From: Paenibacillus_E sp052115445
GTDB lineage: Bacteria; Bacillota; Bacilli; Paenibacillales; NBRC-103111
Direction of reading: 5' to 3'
Assembly (NCBI RefSeq): GCF_052115445.1
Contig: NZ_JBFRGR010000001.1
Location: 248,001 to 312,000 of the forward strand
DNA length: 64,000 bases
Position numbers and translations under genes: made by a program. The stretch's first letter is position 1; each line of letters opens with the position of its first letter. Under the pieces are notes generated by a model. That model was given only the letters and a program-made list of their open reading frames with translations. It had not been told where the DNA came from and did not search any database. Positions 42,422 to 50,742 of the stretch are shown here, piece after piece.

Positions 42422-43293
42422 GAGTGCTTACTCACAAGTACATCAAGTAATGTGAAAGTAAACATGACTAAACTCAATACACCATTCATCGTGAAGAAAG
42501 CCGTGTTTAATTTGGACAAATCCTGCGGAGTAACGAGTCTATGTTCTTTAAACAGCAATATATAAGCAATAACAAGACCCACCAAATACAACCAACTCAG
42601 ATGCGTGATGAAAAATAAGGAGACTAAACCGATTGCAGTTAAGACATGCAGTACGCGTGCTGTTAGTAGTGCTGCTTTAATGCCAAATCGACTTGGCAAT
42701 GAGTGCAACCCTTCTTTGCGATCAAACTCGGCATCCTGGCAAGCATATATAAGATCGAAACCAGCACTCCAGCATGCAACTGTTAGGAAAAAGATGATCG
42801 ACGACCATGTAAATTGACCTGTAACTGCAATCCAACCGCCAAGCGGGGCAAGCCCCAAGGTTAAGCCCAGTACAAAATGGCATGTCCAAGTAAACCTTTT
42901 GGTATAGGAATATATCACAAGAAAGAACACGGCAATGGGTAGAAGCTTCATGGACAAAGCACTTAAGTGATAGGTTGCCCAGAAAAGAACTGCAAACGAG
43001 ATGATGATATAGAGAATAACTTGCGGTATTGAAATGAGCCCGGCAGGAATTGCTCGATTCTCTGTTCTTGGATTACGCTTGTCAATGGCTTGGTCAATTA
43101 CACGATTCAATGCCATCGCGGCCGTGCGTGCACCTACCATAGCTAAGGTGATCCAACCGATCTGCGCCCAGCTAGGTAAGTGTCCCTGCCATACAACGGA
43201 ACCGAGAATAGCTCCCATGAAAGCAAATGGCAAAGCAAACACACTGTGTTCGAATTTAATCATTTCGAGAAAAATCTTTAGTTTAGTAAACAT
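42418..43293 (-). CDS. UbiA-family prenyltransferase, probably MqnP
   Basis: A 291-residue membrane protein with eight or nine hydrophobic segments. The two aspartate-rich motifs for diphosphate binding are NRVIDQAIDKRNPRTENRAI near residue 62 and YACQDAEFDRKEGLHSLP near residue 183. The clustering with mqnA and a ubiX-type gene suggests the futalosine-pathway enzyme that attaches the heptaprenyl chain; classical MenA is the alternative. Confidence 0.88.
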   Translation of the reverse strand: MFTKLKIFLEMIKFEHSVFALPFAFMGAILGSVVWQGHLPSWAQIGWITLAMVGARTAAMALNRVIDQAIDKRNPRTENRAIPAGLISIPQVILYIIISFAVLFWATYHLSALSMKLLPIAVFFLVIYSYTKRFTWTCHFVLGLTLGLAPLGGWIAVTGQFTWSSIIFFLTVACWSAGFDLIYACQDAEFDRKEGLHSLPSRFGIKAALLTARVLHVLTAIGLVSLFFITHLSWLYLVGLVIAYILLFKEHRLVTPQDLSKLNTAFFTMNGVLSLVMFTFTLLDVLVSKHS

Positions 43294-43300
43294 ATGTGAA

Positions 43301-44056
43301 TTACACTCCTGATTTCTTATTACCTTTTGTCCCTACATGTAGCGCCGCTACACCACCGAAGAGTGGATGCGCCTGTACGTGATCCAAACCATTCTTCGAG
43401 AAGATGGCCGCGAGTTGCTTATGATCTGGAAACGAAATTAATGATTCCGGTAACCACTTATATTGCTCATATTTCTTAACAATCAATTTACCGAGGAACG
43501 GCATGATATGTCGGAAATATACATAATAGATGGACTTAAATGGCTGCCATGTTGGTTTGGATAGCTCTAAAGACACAACTAGCCCTCCGGGCTTAACGAC
43601 ACGTTGCATTTCTCGAATGACTTGTTCGAGATCGGGCACATTACGCAAAGCAAACCCGATTGTAGCAAAGTCAAACGTATTGTCGTCAAACGGAAGACTC
43701 ATCGCATTTCCTTGTATAAGTTCGACCTGCTGATCCAAGTGCTGTTGTTTTATTTTCTCGGCACCAATATCCAACATGTTTTGGCTGAAATCCAATCCAA
43801 CCATTTTCCCAGTTCTACTAGCTTGAGCAAGACTAATGGTCCAGTCACAAGTTCCACAACACAAATCGATTGCTGTAGCCCCAGGCTGTACATTCATCTT
43901 CTTCATTGCAAATTTACGCCATGCTTTGTGACGATTAAAACTAATGATATTATTCATCAAGTCATATTTAGGTGCGATGCTTTCAAAAACACCATGTACA
44001 AATTCTTCTTTACTTTTCGCTTTTTTATTTTCACTATTCGTATTGCTTACACTCAT
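43301..44056 (-). CDS. menG: Demethylmenaquinone methyltransferase
   Basis: SAM-dependent C-methylation, the last step to menaquinone. The 251-residue protein has FESIAPKYDLMNNIISFNRHKAWRK, the SAM loop AIDLCCGTCDWTISLA, and GFALRNVPDLEQVIREMQRV, diagnostic of the UbiE/MenG family. It lies between hepS and the prenyltransferase gene, as menH does between hepS and hepT in B. subtilis. Confidence 0.95.
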   Translation of the reverse strand: MSVSNTNSENKKAKSKEEFVHGVFESIAPKYDLMNNIISFNRHKAWRKFAMKKMNVQPGATAIDLCCGTCDWTISLAQASRTGKMVGLDFSQNMLDIGAEKIKQQHLDQQVELIQGNAMSLPFDDNTFDFATIGFALRNVPDLEQVIREMQRVVKPGGLVVSLELSKPTWQPFKSIYYVYFRHIMPFLGKLIVKKYEQYKWLPESLISFPDHKQLAAIFSKNGLDHVQAHPLFGGVAALHVGTKGNKKSGV

Positions 44057-44069
44057 TCCCCAGGTCCCC

Positions 44070-44936
44070 TTAAATTTCTTCTAACACTTTAGGATGTTCC
44101 CCAGCAAATCGTAAAAAGGGCTCTCCCATGTGAAAGAGTTCACTTTGTAGCATATCCGATTCAAGCTTCTTTACAAAGTCCTGCAATTGCTTCGTTTGAA
44201 TGTTCAGCAATTGATACAACTGTGAAGAAATATTGTATTTATGTAGAAGTGTACGAACCTTCGTCGTATCTACCTCTTCACCTTGCAATAGCTTCCGCTC
44301 TTCTCGTGTGCCGTGCTGGCTAATATGCCAATAACCCCAACTGCCTCTGAACTTAGAAATGGCTTCAATCCGGAAAATTTCTGTGAACAACAGTTCACAT
44401 CTCACAAAGCCTCTCAGAATTTCAGGCCATGCTTGTTTGTTATGACCAAACATGACTTCTGAAAAAGACAAAAAAAGCTGAGATTTAATTTCCACCGTGA
44501 GGTGAATGTAATCTTCTGCCGTCATTTTCAGCTGTTTCATTTTCGTGTAGCTGGTCATCTTTAAGCGATTTACTTCACAGATTGCATTTGAAAGTTGCTT
44601 AATCATATCGATCTGCCCTGTTTTAGCTAGTAGATGATAAAATCTCGCACTAAAGTAATCTCCTGCAAGCACTTTTAACTGCCGTGATCTTGATGCCTTC
44701 TTCTCCTTGACTTCATTGGACACTGTCACAAGATCATGAGTATCGAGTCCTAGCTGCACAAGTCCTGTTGCTAAAGTAAATAATTCACTTAATGAGCTTA
44801 GTTTGTTATTTTCATTCAAGAATGCAAACAACAGACGTGTGCGCAACTCGGGAAAATCGGGCAAGTCTGTGTGAATTTGGATCATATCATACTCCGTGTA
44901 CTGCTTAGCGATCTCAGGGATCCGATAAGAATTCAT
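44070..44936 (-). CDS. hepS: Heptaprenyl diphosphate synthase component I
   Basis: Helical accessory subunit that pairs with HepT and helps set product length. Sequence is diverged, but size (288 residues), helical content, segments such as KVLAGDYFSARFYHLLAKTG, and position before menG match HepS/GerCA. The ATG at 44936 has GGAGG seven bases upstream; the longer frame to 44963 is not supported. Confidence 0.9.
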   Translation of the reverse strand: MNSYRIPEIAKQYTEYDMIQIHTDLPDFPELRTRLLFAFLNENNKLSSLSELFTLATGLVQLGLDTHDLVTVSNEVKEKKASRSRQLKVLAGDYFSARFYHLLAKTGQIDMIKQLSNAICEVNRLKMTSYTKMKQLKMTAEDYIHLTVEIKSQLFLSFSEVMFGHNKQAWPEILRGFVRCELLFTEIFRIEAISKFRGSWGYWHISQHGTREERKLLQGEEVDTTKVRTLLHKYNISSQLYQLLNIQTKQLQDFVKKLESDMLQSELFHMGEPFLRFAGEHPKVLEEI

Positions 44937-45035
44937 GCAAAAGCCTCCGTAACCGTATGCCAAATATCATTTAATGAAACTGGATGTCTCAATCCAAATT
45001 ATTATAGCATAACACGTTAATAGAAGCACAATAAA

Positions 45036-45569
45036 TTATAGGGGATACTTTTGTTGCCACTTGGAGGTGTACGTGATGCGAAATCGGTTCTGAAGCTCTT
45101 GCTCCAATTGAATTAAACTAAGCTCTGACGGCTTCTTCTCCATATCTTCGCCGAATTCACGCTGTGCAACCATAGCCAAGACAAGCTGAGTGGAAGCTGT
45201 ATTGGTCGGGCCGGAATAGTCAATAATGCGTACCCACACTTGATCGACATTTTTAGTTTTGACTAGCATGGTCTGTGCAATTGTATACAAATCACGATAT
45301 ACCGCAATCGTCTCCGCATTTTTGGGCAAACTTAAATCAAGAGACAACCGCGACGTACTCAGCTCTACTTTCCGTATTCGGAGCTGCAGTGGAATTTGAA
45401 CCAGAAGATCAGCTAAGTTATTTTCGGTGAGCTGTCCCCCTCGATTATTGGACCATGTGTAGGCAGATCCTAAGCCTGATGAAAGATCCATCTTTGGTAA
45501 CATGGATAGACTAATCGCAACAACAACTGAAATCCCTAGTGTGATTACAATACGCATTGACCATTTCAC
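45036..45569 (-). CDS. Conserved hypothetical membrane-anchored protein
   Basis: A 177-residue protein with one N-terminal membrane segment (SMRIVITLGISVVVAISLSM), so the rest is probably extracytoplasmic. Mature region is mixed alpha/beta; I recognise no family motif. The start is taken at the GTG (45569), eight bases after GGGGG. It lies between mtrB and hepS on the same strand with about 200 and 100-base gaps. No counterpart at this place in B. subtilis. Confidence 0.65.
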   Translation of the reverse strand: MKWSMRIVITLGISVVVAISLSMLPKMDLSSGLGSAYTWSNNRGGQLTENNLADLLVQIPLQLRIRKVELSTSRLSLDLSLPKNAETIAVYRDLYTIAQTMLVKTKNVDQVWVRIIDYSGPTNTASTQLVLAMVAQREFGEDMEKKPSELSLIQLEQELQNRFRITYTSKWQQKYPL

Positions 45570-45653
45570 AATCAACACCCCCTAAGCATATGCAGGAGCC
45601 AAATAACCAACAGGTTATCCAAATAAACAAGTCCTATACACCATTGTACATAG

Positions 45654-45680
45654 AAAAAAAGCAGGCTATGCCTGCTTTTC
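45654..45680 (-). terminator. Intrinsic terminator after mtrB
   Basis: AAGCAGGC and GCCTGCTT form an eight-base stem with a three-base loop, followed by seven T on the minus strand, about 105 bases after the mtrB stop. Confidence 0.88.
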
Positions 45681-45784
45681 TGAAAATACATGTATTCTGT
45701 TGTTCCATACGATAACTTGGATGTATTTCTTGTTAAACACATACGTCCAAGAAGGCCGTTGTAGCCGTTTATGGGGATAATCTC

Positions 45785-46033
45785 TTATTCTTCTGTATCG
45801 ATTGTACCAAACTTGGTCATAATCAAAGCTTTGCCTCTTACTTTAACCGCGGATGTATGCTCAGTGAACTGAGCAATCATAACTTCACCCTTGTCTAGTT
45901 TCTCTGTATGATGAAAACGTGTGTCTTGTCCACGAGTTAATCCAATCACATGAACACCATTATCTTTCGCTTTAATCACAAAATACTCGTTACCGTTCGA
46001 GTTTGTTTGATCTGGTTTATTCGATTGTTCCAT
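45785..46033 (-). CDS. mtrB: Tryptophan RNA-binding attenuation protein (TRAP)
   Basis: TRAP forms an 11-subunit ring that binds tryptophan and then (G/U)AG repeats in trp RNAs. The 82-residue protein shows the family core YFVIKAKDNGVHVIGLTRGQ, FHHTEKLDKGEVMIAQFTEHT and AVKVRGKALIMTKFG, with the conserved RNA-contacting Lys-x-Lys/Arg region. The second ATG (46033) has GGAGG six bases away. Its target site is seen at 35314-35376. Unlike B. subtilis, folE (mtrA) is not next to it. Confidence 0.96.
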   Translation of the reverse strand: MEQSNKPDQTNSNGNEYFVIKAKDNGVHVIGLTRGQDTRFHHTEKLDKGEVMIAQFTEHTSAVKVRGKALIMTKFGTIDTEE

Positions 46034-46109
46034 ATCCATCCTCCGCCCTTCCCTAACCTAAATCCCTTACCTAATGATGCCAAAAAAAGCAACTGGAAGT
46101 CAACATGTA

Positions 46110-47036
46110 CTAGCTAGTTAATTCAGAAGGTGCTGTTGTTGCGCTTTTCCTATAAAATCGTTTGAACTTCGCTGGCAATGCATGCTTTGATCCTAAGCGA
46201 ATAAGAAGATCCGTCAATTTAACGGTTCCATAGGCGAATAACATGCCTGCGATCACATCGATCAGCCAATGAATTTGCAAATACAGCGTCGAAAATATAA
46301 TAGCCGAACAATACGTGACCATCATGTATTTGAAGATGCGATCCTTCTCCCGCAGTGCAAGCAGCAGCATTGCAAACGAAATGGACGTATGCATACTAGG
46401 AAAGCAATTCATAACTGCTACTAATAAGGAGTTTTCATCCGCAAACACACGATGAAGTAAATCAGGCTGCTTATTTACATACCATACTTCATGAAGCAGA
46501 ATCAAATTATAAAAAGGCAAAATAAGCGGAAATTGCAGCATATGTCCTGAAAGCGCGTAAGACAACATTTTTTTGATACTACGCGTCCAGAAGCTGCGAA
46601 CAATACAGATCCAAAGTGAAAGCACAAAACCATAGTTGTACACCCATACCATTGCTCTATCCAAAAATGGTGTTGAAATCCACCTTGCCCATCCCCCCGT
46701 ATTCAACGGGATCACGTTCATGTAGCTGTCCCACCGCCAGGGATGCCGATTATTTTCAAACATCCAGTTCGCAATTTTCCACCAAAATCCATTGCCTGTC
46801 CCATAAAAATAATAAAAAACACCTAATAGTGGAATGCCTATAAGAAAAAAGCGTTTCCAATCTACATCGATCTGATCCTTCCGTACGCCTAATAAGCAGA
46901 TACACAGTAATATCCAACATTCTTTACTCCAATTACCCACCGTACCAATTTGCCAAATCAAGAAAATAGAAGCAATTATACCGAACATTGTCCAATCCAG
47001 TGACTTTATAAGCTCATTCAACTTCAATTTAGTCAA
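46110..47036 (-). CDS. PAP2-superfamily membrane phosphatase
   Basis: A 308-residue integral membrane protein with about six hydrophobic segments. The PAP2 signature is seen as CFPSMHTSISFAMLL (motif 2, catalytic His) and LYLQIHWLIDVIAGMLFAYG (motif 3). The layout with both motifs near the C-terminus resembles AUR1-type lipid phosphotransferases. Substrate unknown; a lipid phosphate is likely. I take the TTG at 47036, seven bases after AGGGGG. The gene lies in the position of folE of B. subtilis. Confidence 0.85.
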   Translation of the reverse strand: MTKLKLNELIKSLDWTMFGIIASIFLIWQIGTVGNWSKECWILLCICLLGVRKDQIDVDWKRFFLIGIPLLGVFYYFYGTGNGFWWKIANWMFENNRHPWRWDSYMNVIPLNTGGWARWISTPFLDRAMVWVYNYGFVLSLWICIVRSFWTRSIKKMLSYALSGHMLQFPLILPFYNLILLHEVWYVNKQPDLLHRVFADENSLLVAVMNCFPSMHTSISFAMLLLALREKDRIFKYMMVTYCSAIIFSTLYLQIHWLIDVIAGMLFAYGTVKLTDLLIRLGSKHALPAKFKRFYRKSATTAPSELTS

Positions 47037-47105
47037 CCTTGTACCCCCTACGTAATCCAAGAGATTCCATCATATGAATGCTAATTCGGTTGGTTTCATG
47101 GCATT

Positions 47106-47132
47106 AGAAAAAGACATCGAACACCGATGTCT
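47106..47132 (-). terminator. Intrinsic terminator after tRNA-Pro
   Basis: AGACATCG and CGATGTCT arms with a five-base loop, then five T on the minus strand, nine bases after the tRNA 3' end. Confidence 0.85.
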
Positions 47133-47141
47133 CTGTCATAA

Positions 47142-47215
47142 TCGGAGTAACACGATTCGAACGTGCGACCTCACCCACCCCAAGGGTGCGCGCTACCAGG
47201 CTGCGCCATACCCCG
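47142..47215 (-). tRNA. tRNA-Pro (anticodon GGG)
   Basis: A 74-base cloverleaf: acceptor CGGGGTA/TACTCCG with C1-G72 as in bacterial tRNA-Pro, D stem GCGC/GCGC, anticodon stem CACCC/GGGTG with loop TTGGGGT (anticodon GGG), T arm with TTCGAAT. The discriminator is A. The 3' CCA is not encoded and must be added by the cca product. Confidence 0.96.
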
Positions 47216-47300
47216 TCATGTTTACAGCCAATAATAACGCATTCACTTTTGTTAGTATAGTAGGAGAATTTCAAATTGTAAAGCCATTTTCAGGCAAAAC

Positions 47301-47340
47301 AAATAAAGCCGTTACCCGCATTTCGCGGCCACGGCTTTAT
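47301..47340 (-). terminator. Intrinsic terminator after hbs
   Basis: AAAGCCGT and ACGGCTTT arms with an inner CCGC/GCGG hairpin and a T-containing tail on the minus strand, 37 bases after the hbs stop. Confidence 0.8.
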
Positions 47341-47376
47341 AATTATGTAACGTTCAATCCTATGTATAAATACAAA

Positions 47377-47649
47377 TTATTGAATGCCATCTTTAAGTGC
47401 TTTACCAGGTTTGAAAGCTGGGATTTTGCTAGCTGGGATATCAATTTCTCCACCAGTCTGTGGATTGCGTCCTTTACGAGCAGAACGTTCACGAACTTCG
47501 AAGTTACCAAATCCAACCAATTGTACTTTATCTCCACCTTGCAATGCTTCAGAAATTGCATCAAAAACAGCATCTACTGCTTTCGTTGCGTCTTTCTTGG
47601 AAAGCTCAGATGTTTCCGCAACTTTGTTGATCAATTCAGATTTATTCAT
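47377..47649 (-). CDS. hbs: DNA-binding protein HU
   Basis: Histone-like dimeric DNA-bending protein of 90 residues: MNKSELINKVAETSELSKKD, then LVGFGNFEVRERSARKGRNP and the DNA-binding arm QTGGEIDIPASKIPAFKPGK. The ATG at 47649 has GGGGGGAGGTG seven bases upstream, so the longer frame upstream is not translated. Position between spoIVA and mtrB matches B. subtilis. Confidence 0.97.
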   Translation of the reverse strand: MNKSELINKVAETSELSKKDATKAVDAVFDAISEALQGGDKVQLVGFGNFEVRERSARKGRNPQTGGEIDIPASKIPAFKPGKALKDGIQ

Positions 47650-47785
47650 GCCATTCACCTCCCCCCAAAATTTCTCACTACCGTTACTTCCTGTTTTCAC
47701 CGTTTTCCTAGAAATTATACATAAACTTCTGAAAAATCGTTGATTTTCTAAGCAAAATGAACTTTGAAAGCAGACGAATAAATTC

Positions 47786-47814
47786 ATAGTAATACACTCA
47801 GGGAGCAATTTCAA
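47786..47814 (-). promoter_or_regulatory. Probable sigma-A promoter of hbs
   Basis: TTGAAA (47809-47814) and TACTAT (47786-47791) on the minus strand with a 17-base spacer, about 130 bases before the hbs start. The -10 has two mismatches. Confidence 0.45.
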
Positions 47815-47857
47815 GTATCTATTTCCATTTTATGTGGGACTTTCCGCTATTAAACGA

Positions 47858-47885
47858 CAAAAAACACCCTTTCGGATGTTTTTTG
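47858..47885 (-). terminator. Intrinsic terminator after spoIVA
   Basis: ACATCC and GGGTGT arms with a GAAA loop, flanked by A and T runs, eleven bases after the spoIVA stop. Confidence 0.8.
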
Positions 47886-47896
47886 TCCACATTTCC

Positions 47897-49375
47897 TTAC
47901 AAAATAATGGCGATTAAGCCTCCAGAGCCTTCGTTAATAATACGTCCAAGCGTTTCTTGAAGTTTGTATCTTGCATTATCTGGCATTTGGGCAAGCTTGC
48001 CTTGTATGCCTTCTCGCACAATCGAATGCAGTGATCTTCCAAAAATATCGGACTCCCAAATCTTGAGCGGATTATCCTCAAAATCCTGCATGAGATAACG
48101 TACCAGCTCTTCACTTTGCTTCTCTGTTCCGATAATCGGTGAGAACTCGGATTCTACATCCACTCGAATCATATGAATCGAAGGTGCTGTAGCTCTTAGA
48201 CGTACACCGAATCTGGAGCCTTGACGGATTAACTCAGGCTCATCTAACGCCATCTCAGCAAGTGTAGGAGGCGCTATCCCATACCCGGTTGTTTTGACCA
48301 TCTCAAGAGCTTCAGCGAATTGATCATATTCCCTTTTCGCATGTGTGAAATCCTGCATAAGCTGGAGAAGATGATCCTTCCCGCGAATCTCAACACCAAC
48401 GACTTCGACGAGAATACGATCATAGAGTTCATCTGGTGCAAAGAGGTCAATTTCTGCTACACCTTGCCCCATATTCAGCCCTGCTAAGGCAGCCTTGTCG
48501 ATAAACTCATATTCAGCAAATTGACTGACAACACGATCAACATCGCGTAAGCGTCTGATATCCTGTACTGTATCGCGAACGGATGCTTCGAACTGTGTCC
48601 GCAGCCAATGATTCTCATCTAGAACCATAACCCAGCTAGGCAAGTTCACATTCACTTCATGAACCGGGAACTCATACAGGACTTCACGAAGCACGGAGAC
48701 CATTTCTTCTTCTCCAGCGCTAGCTACACTCATTGTTACAACTGGAACGTCATAGCGGCTTTGCAGCTCGCTGCGCAGCTCAAGTGCAGGCTCACTGTTT
48801 GGCTTCTGAGAGTTAATGATCACAATGAACGGCTTCCCGACTTCTTTGAGTTCATTAATAACTCTTTCCTCTGCCAATACATAGGAAGACCGCGGGATTT
48901 CCGAAATCGTGCCATCTGTCGTAACCACAACACCCAATGTGGAGTGCTCTTGAATGACTTTCCGTGTTCCGATCTCAGCCGCTTCTTGGAAAGGAATAGG
49001 CTCATCGAACCATGGTGTATTGATCATCCGAGGTCCGTTCTCGTCTTCATAGCCTTTGGCGCCATCGACTGCATATCCGACACAATCAACAAGGCGAACG
49101 TTTACGTTCAACCCTTCGGCCACAGAAATTTGAACCGCCGTATTCGGTACGAATTTCGGCTCCGTTGTCATAATCGTGCGGCCAGCAGCGCTCTGCGGGA
49201 GTTCATCGGTAGCCCGGATCCTATCCGCTTCGCTTTGAATGTTCGGAAGCACTACAGATTCCACAAAACGCTTAATAAAGGTTGATTTCCCTGTCCGGAC
49301 TGCGCCGACAACCCCCAGGTAAATGTCCCCTCCCGTTCGTTCTGCAATGTCCTTAAAGATATCCACTTTCTCCAA
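47897..49375 (-). CDS. spoIVA: Stage IV sporulation protein A (spore coat assembly ATPase)
   Basis: SpoIVA polymerises on the forespore surface using ATP and anchors the coat basement layer. Starting at the TTG (49375), nine bases after GGAGGG, gives 492 residues, exactly the B. subtilis length, and the canonical EKVDIFKDIAERTGGDIYLG opening. The P-loop is GAVRTGKSTF. The C-terminal region (TLGRIINEGSGGLIAIIL) is conserved for coat targeting. A longer in-frame ATG at 49516 is unlikely. Confidence 0.96.
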   Translation of the reverse strand: MEKVDIFKDIAERTGGDIYLGVVGAVRTGKSTFIKRFVESVVLPNIQSEADRIRATDELPQSAAGRTIMTTEPKFVPNTAVQISVAEGLNVNVRLVDCVGYAVDGAKGYEDENGPRMINTPWFDEPIPFQEAAEIGTRKVIQEHSTLGVVVTTDGTISEIPRSSYVLAEERVINELKEVGKPFIVIINSQKPNSEPALELRSELQSRYDVPVVTMSVASAGEEEMVSVLREVLYEFPVHEVNVNLPSWVMVLDENHWLRTQFEASVRDTVQDIRRLRDVDRVVSQFAEYEFIDKAALAGLNMGQGVAEIDLFAPDELYDRILVEVVGVEIRGKDHLLQLMQDFTHAKREYDQFAEALEMVKTTGYGIAPPTLAEMALDEPELIRQGSRFGVRLRATAPSIHMIRVDVESEFSPIIGTEKQSEELVRYLMQDFEDNPLKIWESDIFGRSLHSIVREGIQGKLAQMPDNARYKLQETLGRIINEGSGGLIAIIL

Positions 49376-49459
49376 GAGAATCCCTCCTACAGTTTGGTCG
49401 TCAACTGACGCTAGTGACGGTAACAATTGACTACTCGTACATTCATTTGGACTAGTAAA

Positions 49460-49486
49460 AATATATGTACTTTCGATAGAAATATG
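49460..49486 (-). promoter_or_regulatory. Possible sigma-E promoter of spoIVA
   Basis: CATATT (49481-49486) followed after 13 bases by CATATATT (49460-49467), compared with the mother-cell sigma-E pattern ATATT and CATACAnT. spoIVA is known to be sigma-E dependent in B. subtilis. The spacer is slightly short and the -10 has two mismatches. Confidence 0.35.
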
Positions 49487-49584
49487 ATAGATGCGTTCCA
49501 ACTTTTTTTCGCTCATATTTTATGAAGCACATACGGCTTTCGAAAGAATATATGATCAGTCGGTTCCGCTTATTCTATAAAGAC

Positions 49585-49616
49585 AAAAAAACCTCTTACA
49601 CATGGGTAAGAGGTTT
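49585..49616 (-). terminator. Intrinsic terminator after the YphF-like gene
   Basis: AACCTCTTAC and GTAAGAGGTT form a ten-base stem followed by seven T on the minus strand, nine bases after the stop codon. Confidence 0.92.
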
Positions 49617-49624
49617 GCTTAAAT

Positions 49625-50368
49625 TCAATTCTGAGGCATAGGTTGATTATCTTTCCAAGCATAGGAAACGCTACGAATCGGCACGAAGTAGGATTTCTCT
49701 ACGAGAATCTGCCTCAAATCCTGATCCGGTTTCAAGGAACTTTCTAAAGTATTATTCTTAATGAACGTGTTGATATCCATCGCATAATCAATGGATACTT
49801 CTCCCGTTTGCTTATTTAGAATGTACGTAATGGCATTTTTTCGATTATACACGGATTTAATATCAGGTTCTTTCATCCCTATCAACTTGAAATCTACATA
49901 GGCAAAGGCTTCATTCATGGCGACCCCTTGCGGCATATTGCCACCATGCTTCGTTATGTAATCATTCACTTTCTTCTGCACATCTTCCACACTTTGATAG
50001 GCAGACAGATCCATTAGCTTCACAGTAGGCTTCGTTTCGGCATCAACCAGTACGTAGATGAAGACACCACCGCTTTCAAATGCGTTCGCTGGGACCGTAC
50101 TGAGCAGATTCGTTTTTTTTAGTTTAGGAAAATCGATCACATACTTCTCATAGAGTGGTGTCGTCATCTCGCTATTCTTAATGGGAAGTACGCCTGTTTT
50201 TTCATGATAGCTATCTACAGCTTGTTGCACCACAGTAATAAATTCGGCAGGATTAATTTGATTCTCTTTCCGTAGCTCTTGTGGATATGCGCAGCCTGTA
50301 AGCAAAATAACCAAGATAAGTGCCAGAAGCGAGCTTCGACCTTGGGTTCGTTGTCGTTTTATTTTCAC
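49625..50368 (-). CDS. Lipoprotein, YphF-like
   Basis: A 247-residue exported lipoprotein: a basic N-terminus, then LLALILVILLTGCAYPQ with lipobox LTGC (Cys near residue 26). The mature part is mixed alpha/beta with no motif I recognise. It matches YphF of B. subtilis in position (upstream of spoIVA) and type. Function unknown. It is preceded by a ferredoxin gene 21 bases upstream and may be in the same operon. Confidence 0.75.
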   Translation of the reverse strand: MKIKRQRTQGRSSLLALILVILLTGCAYPQELRKENQINPAEFITVVQQAVDSYHEKTGVLPIKNSEMTTPLYEKYVIDFPKLKKTNLLSTVPANAFESGGVFIYVLVDAETKPTVKLMDLSAYQSVEDVQKKVNDYITKHGGNMPQGVAMNEAFAYVDFKLIGMKEPDIKSVYNRKNAITYILNKQTGEVSIDYAMDINTFIKNNTLESSLKPDQDLRQILVEKSYFVPIRSVSYAWKDNQPMPQN

Positions 50369-50389
50369 TATTCAACCATCCTATCTTGT

Positions 50390-50737
50390 CTAAATGAAAT
50401 CGTCATCCTCCGCTTGTCTAGCTAGCTGTGCTCGAATTGCTGCCTTTAAGGGATCCTCCGGTATGTTTACTTCCACATTACCAGTTACTCGCGCTTGGCA
50501 TGCAAGACGAACCCCCTCATCAGCTAGGGAGCCAAGTTTTAACCGTTCATTCGTATTCAGAGGGGCTAGACCACTTTGGTCGCCTACCTTTACTTTACAC
50601 ATTAAACAAGCGGCCTTTGCTCCGCAACGAGTTCTAATATGAACTTTGGCTTTGTTACCTGCGTCCAACAATGTTGTGCCGGGTCTTACTTTAATTTTTT
50701 TATTATCTGGCCAAAAATGAACATCAAACACACTCAT
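50390..50737 (-). CDS. [2Fe-2S] ferredoxin-like protein, C-x5-C-x2-C type
   Basis: A 115-residue single-domain ferredoxin with ligands in RCGAKAACLMC (C-x5-C-x2-C) and a fourth Cys in VRLACQARV. The C-x5-C spacing is that of adrenodoxin-type rather than plant-type ferredoxins. The acidic C-terminal tail (AEDDDFI) is not conserved in the core. The ATG at 50737 is five bases after the nucleotidyltransferase stop, so the genes are probably co-translated. Electron partners unknown. Confidence 0.85.
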   Translation of the reverse strand: MSVFDVHFWPDNKKIKVRPGTTLLDAGNKAKVHIRTRCGAKAACLMCKVKVGDQSGLAPLNTNERLKLGSLADEGVRLACQARVTGNVEVNIPEDPLKAAIRAQLARQAEDDDFI

Positions 50738-50742
50738 AAGCG

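Noticed and set aside
47074..47724. A 216-codon plus-strand frame across tRNA-Pro and hbs
   Set aside because: It runs through a tRNA gene, a terminator and the reverse of hbs, so it cannot be a real gene.
48659..49285. A 208-codon plus-strand frame inside spoIVA
   Set aside because: Antisense shadow of a highly conserved gene; no ribosome site, odd composition.
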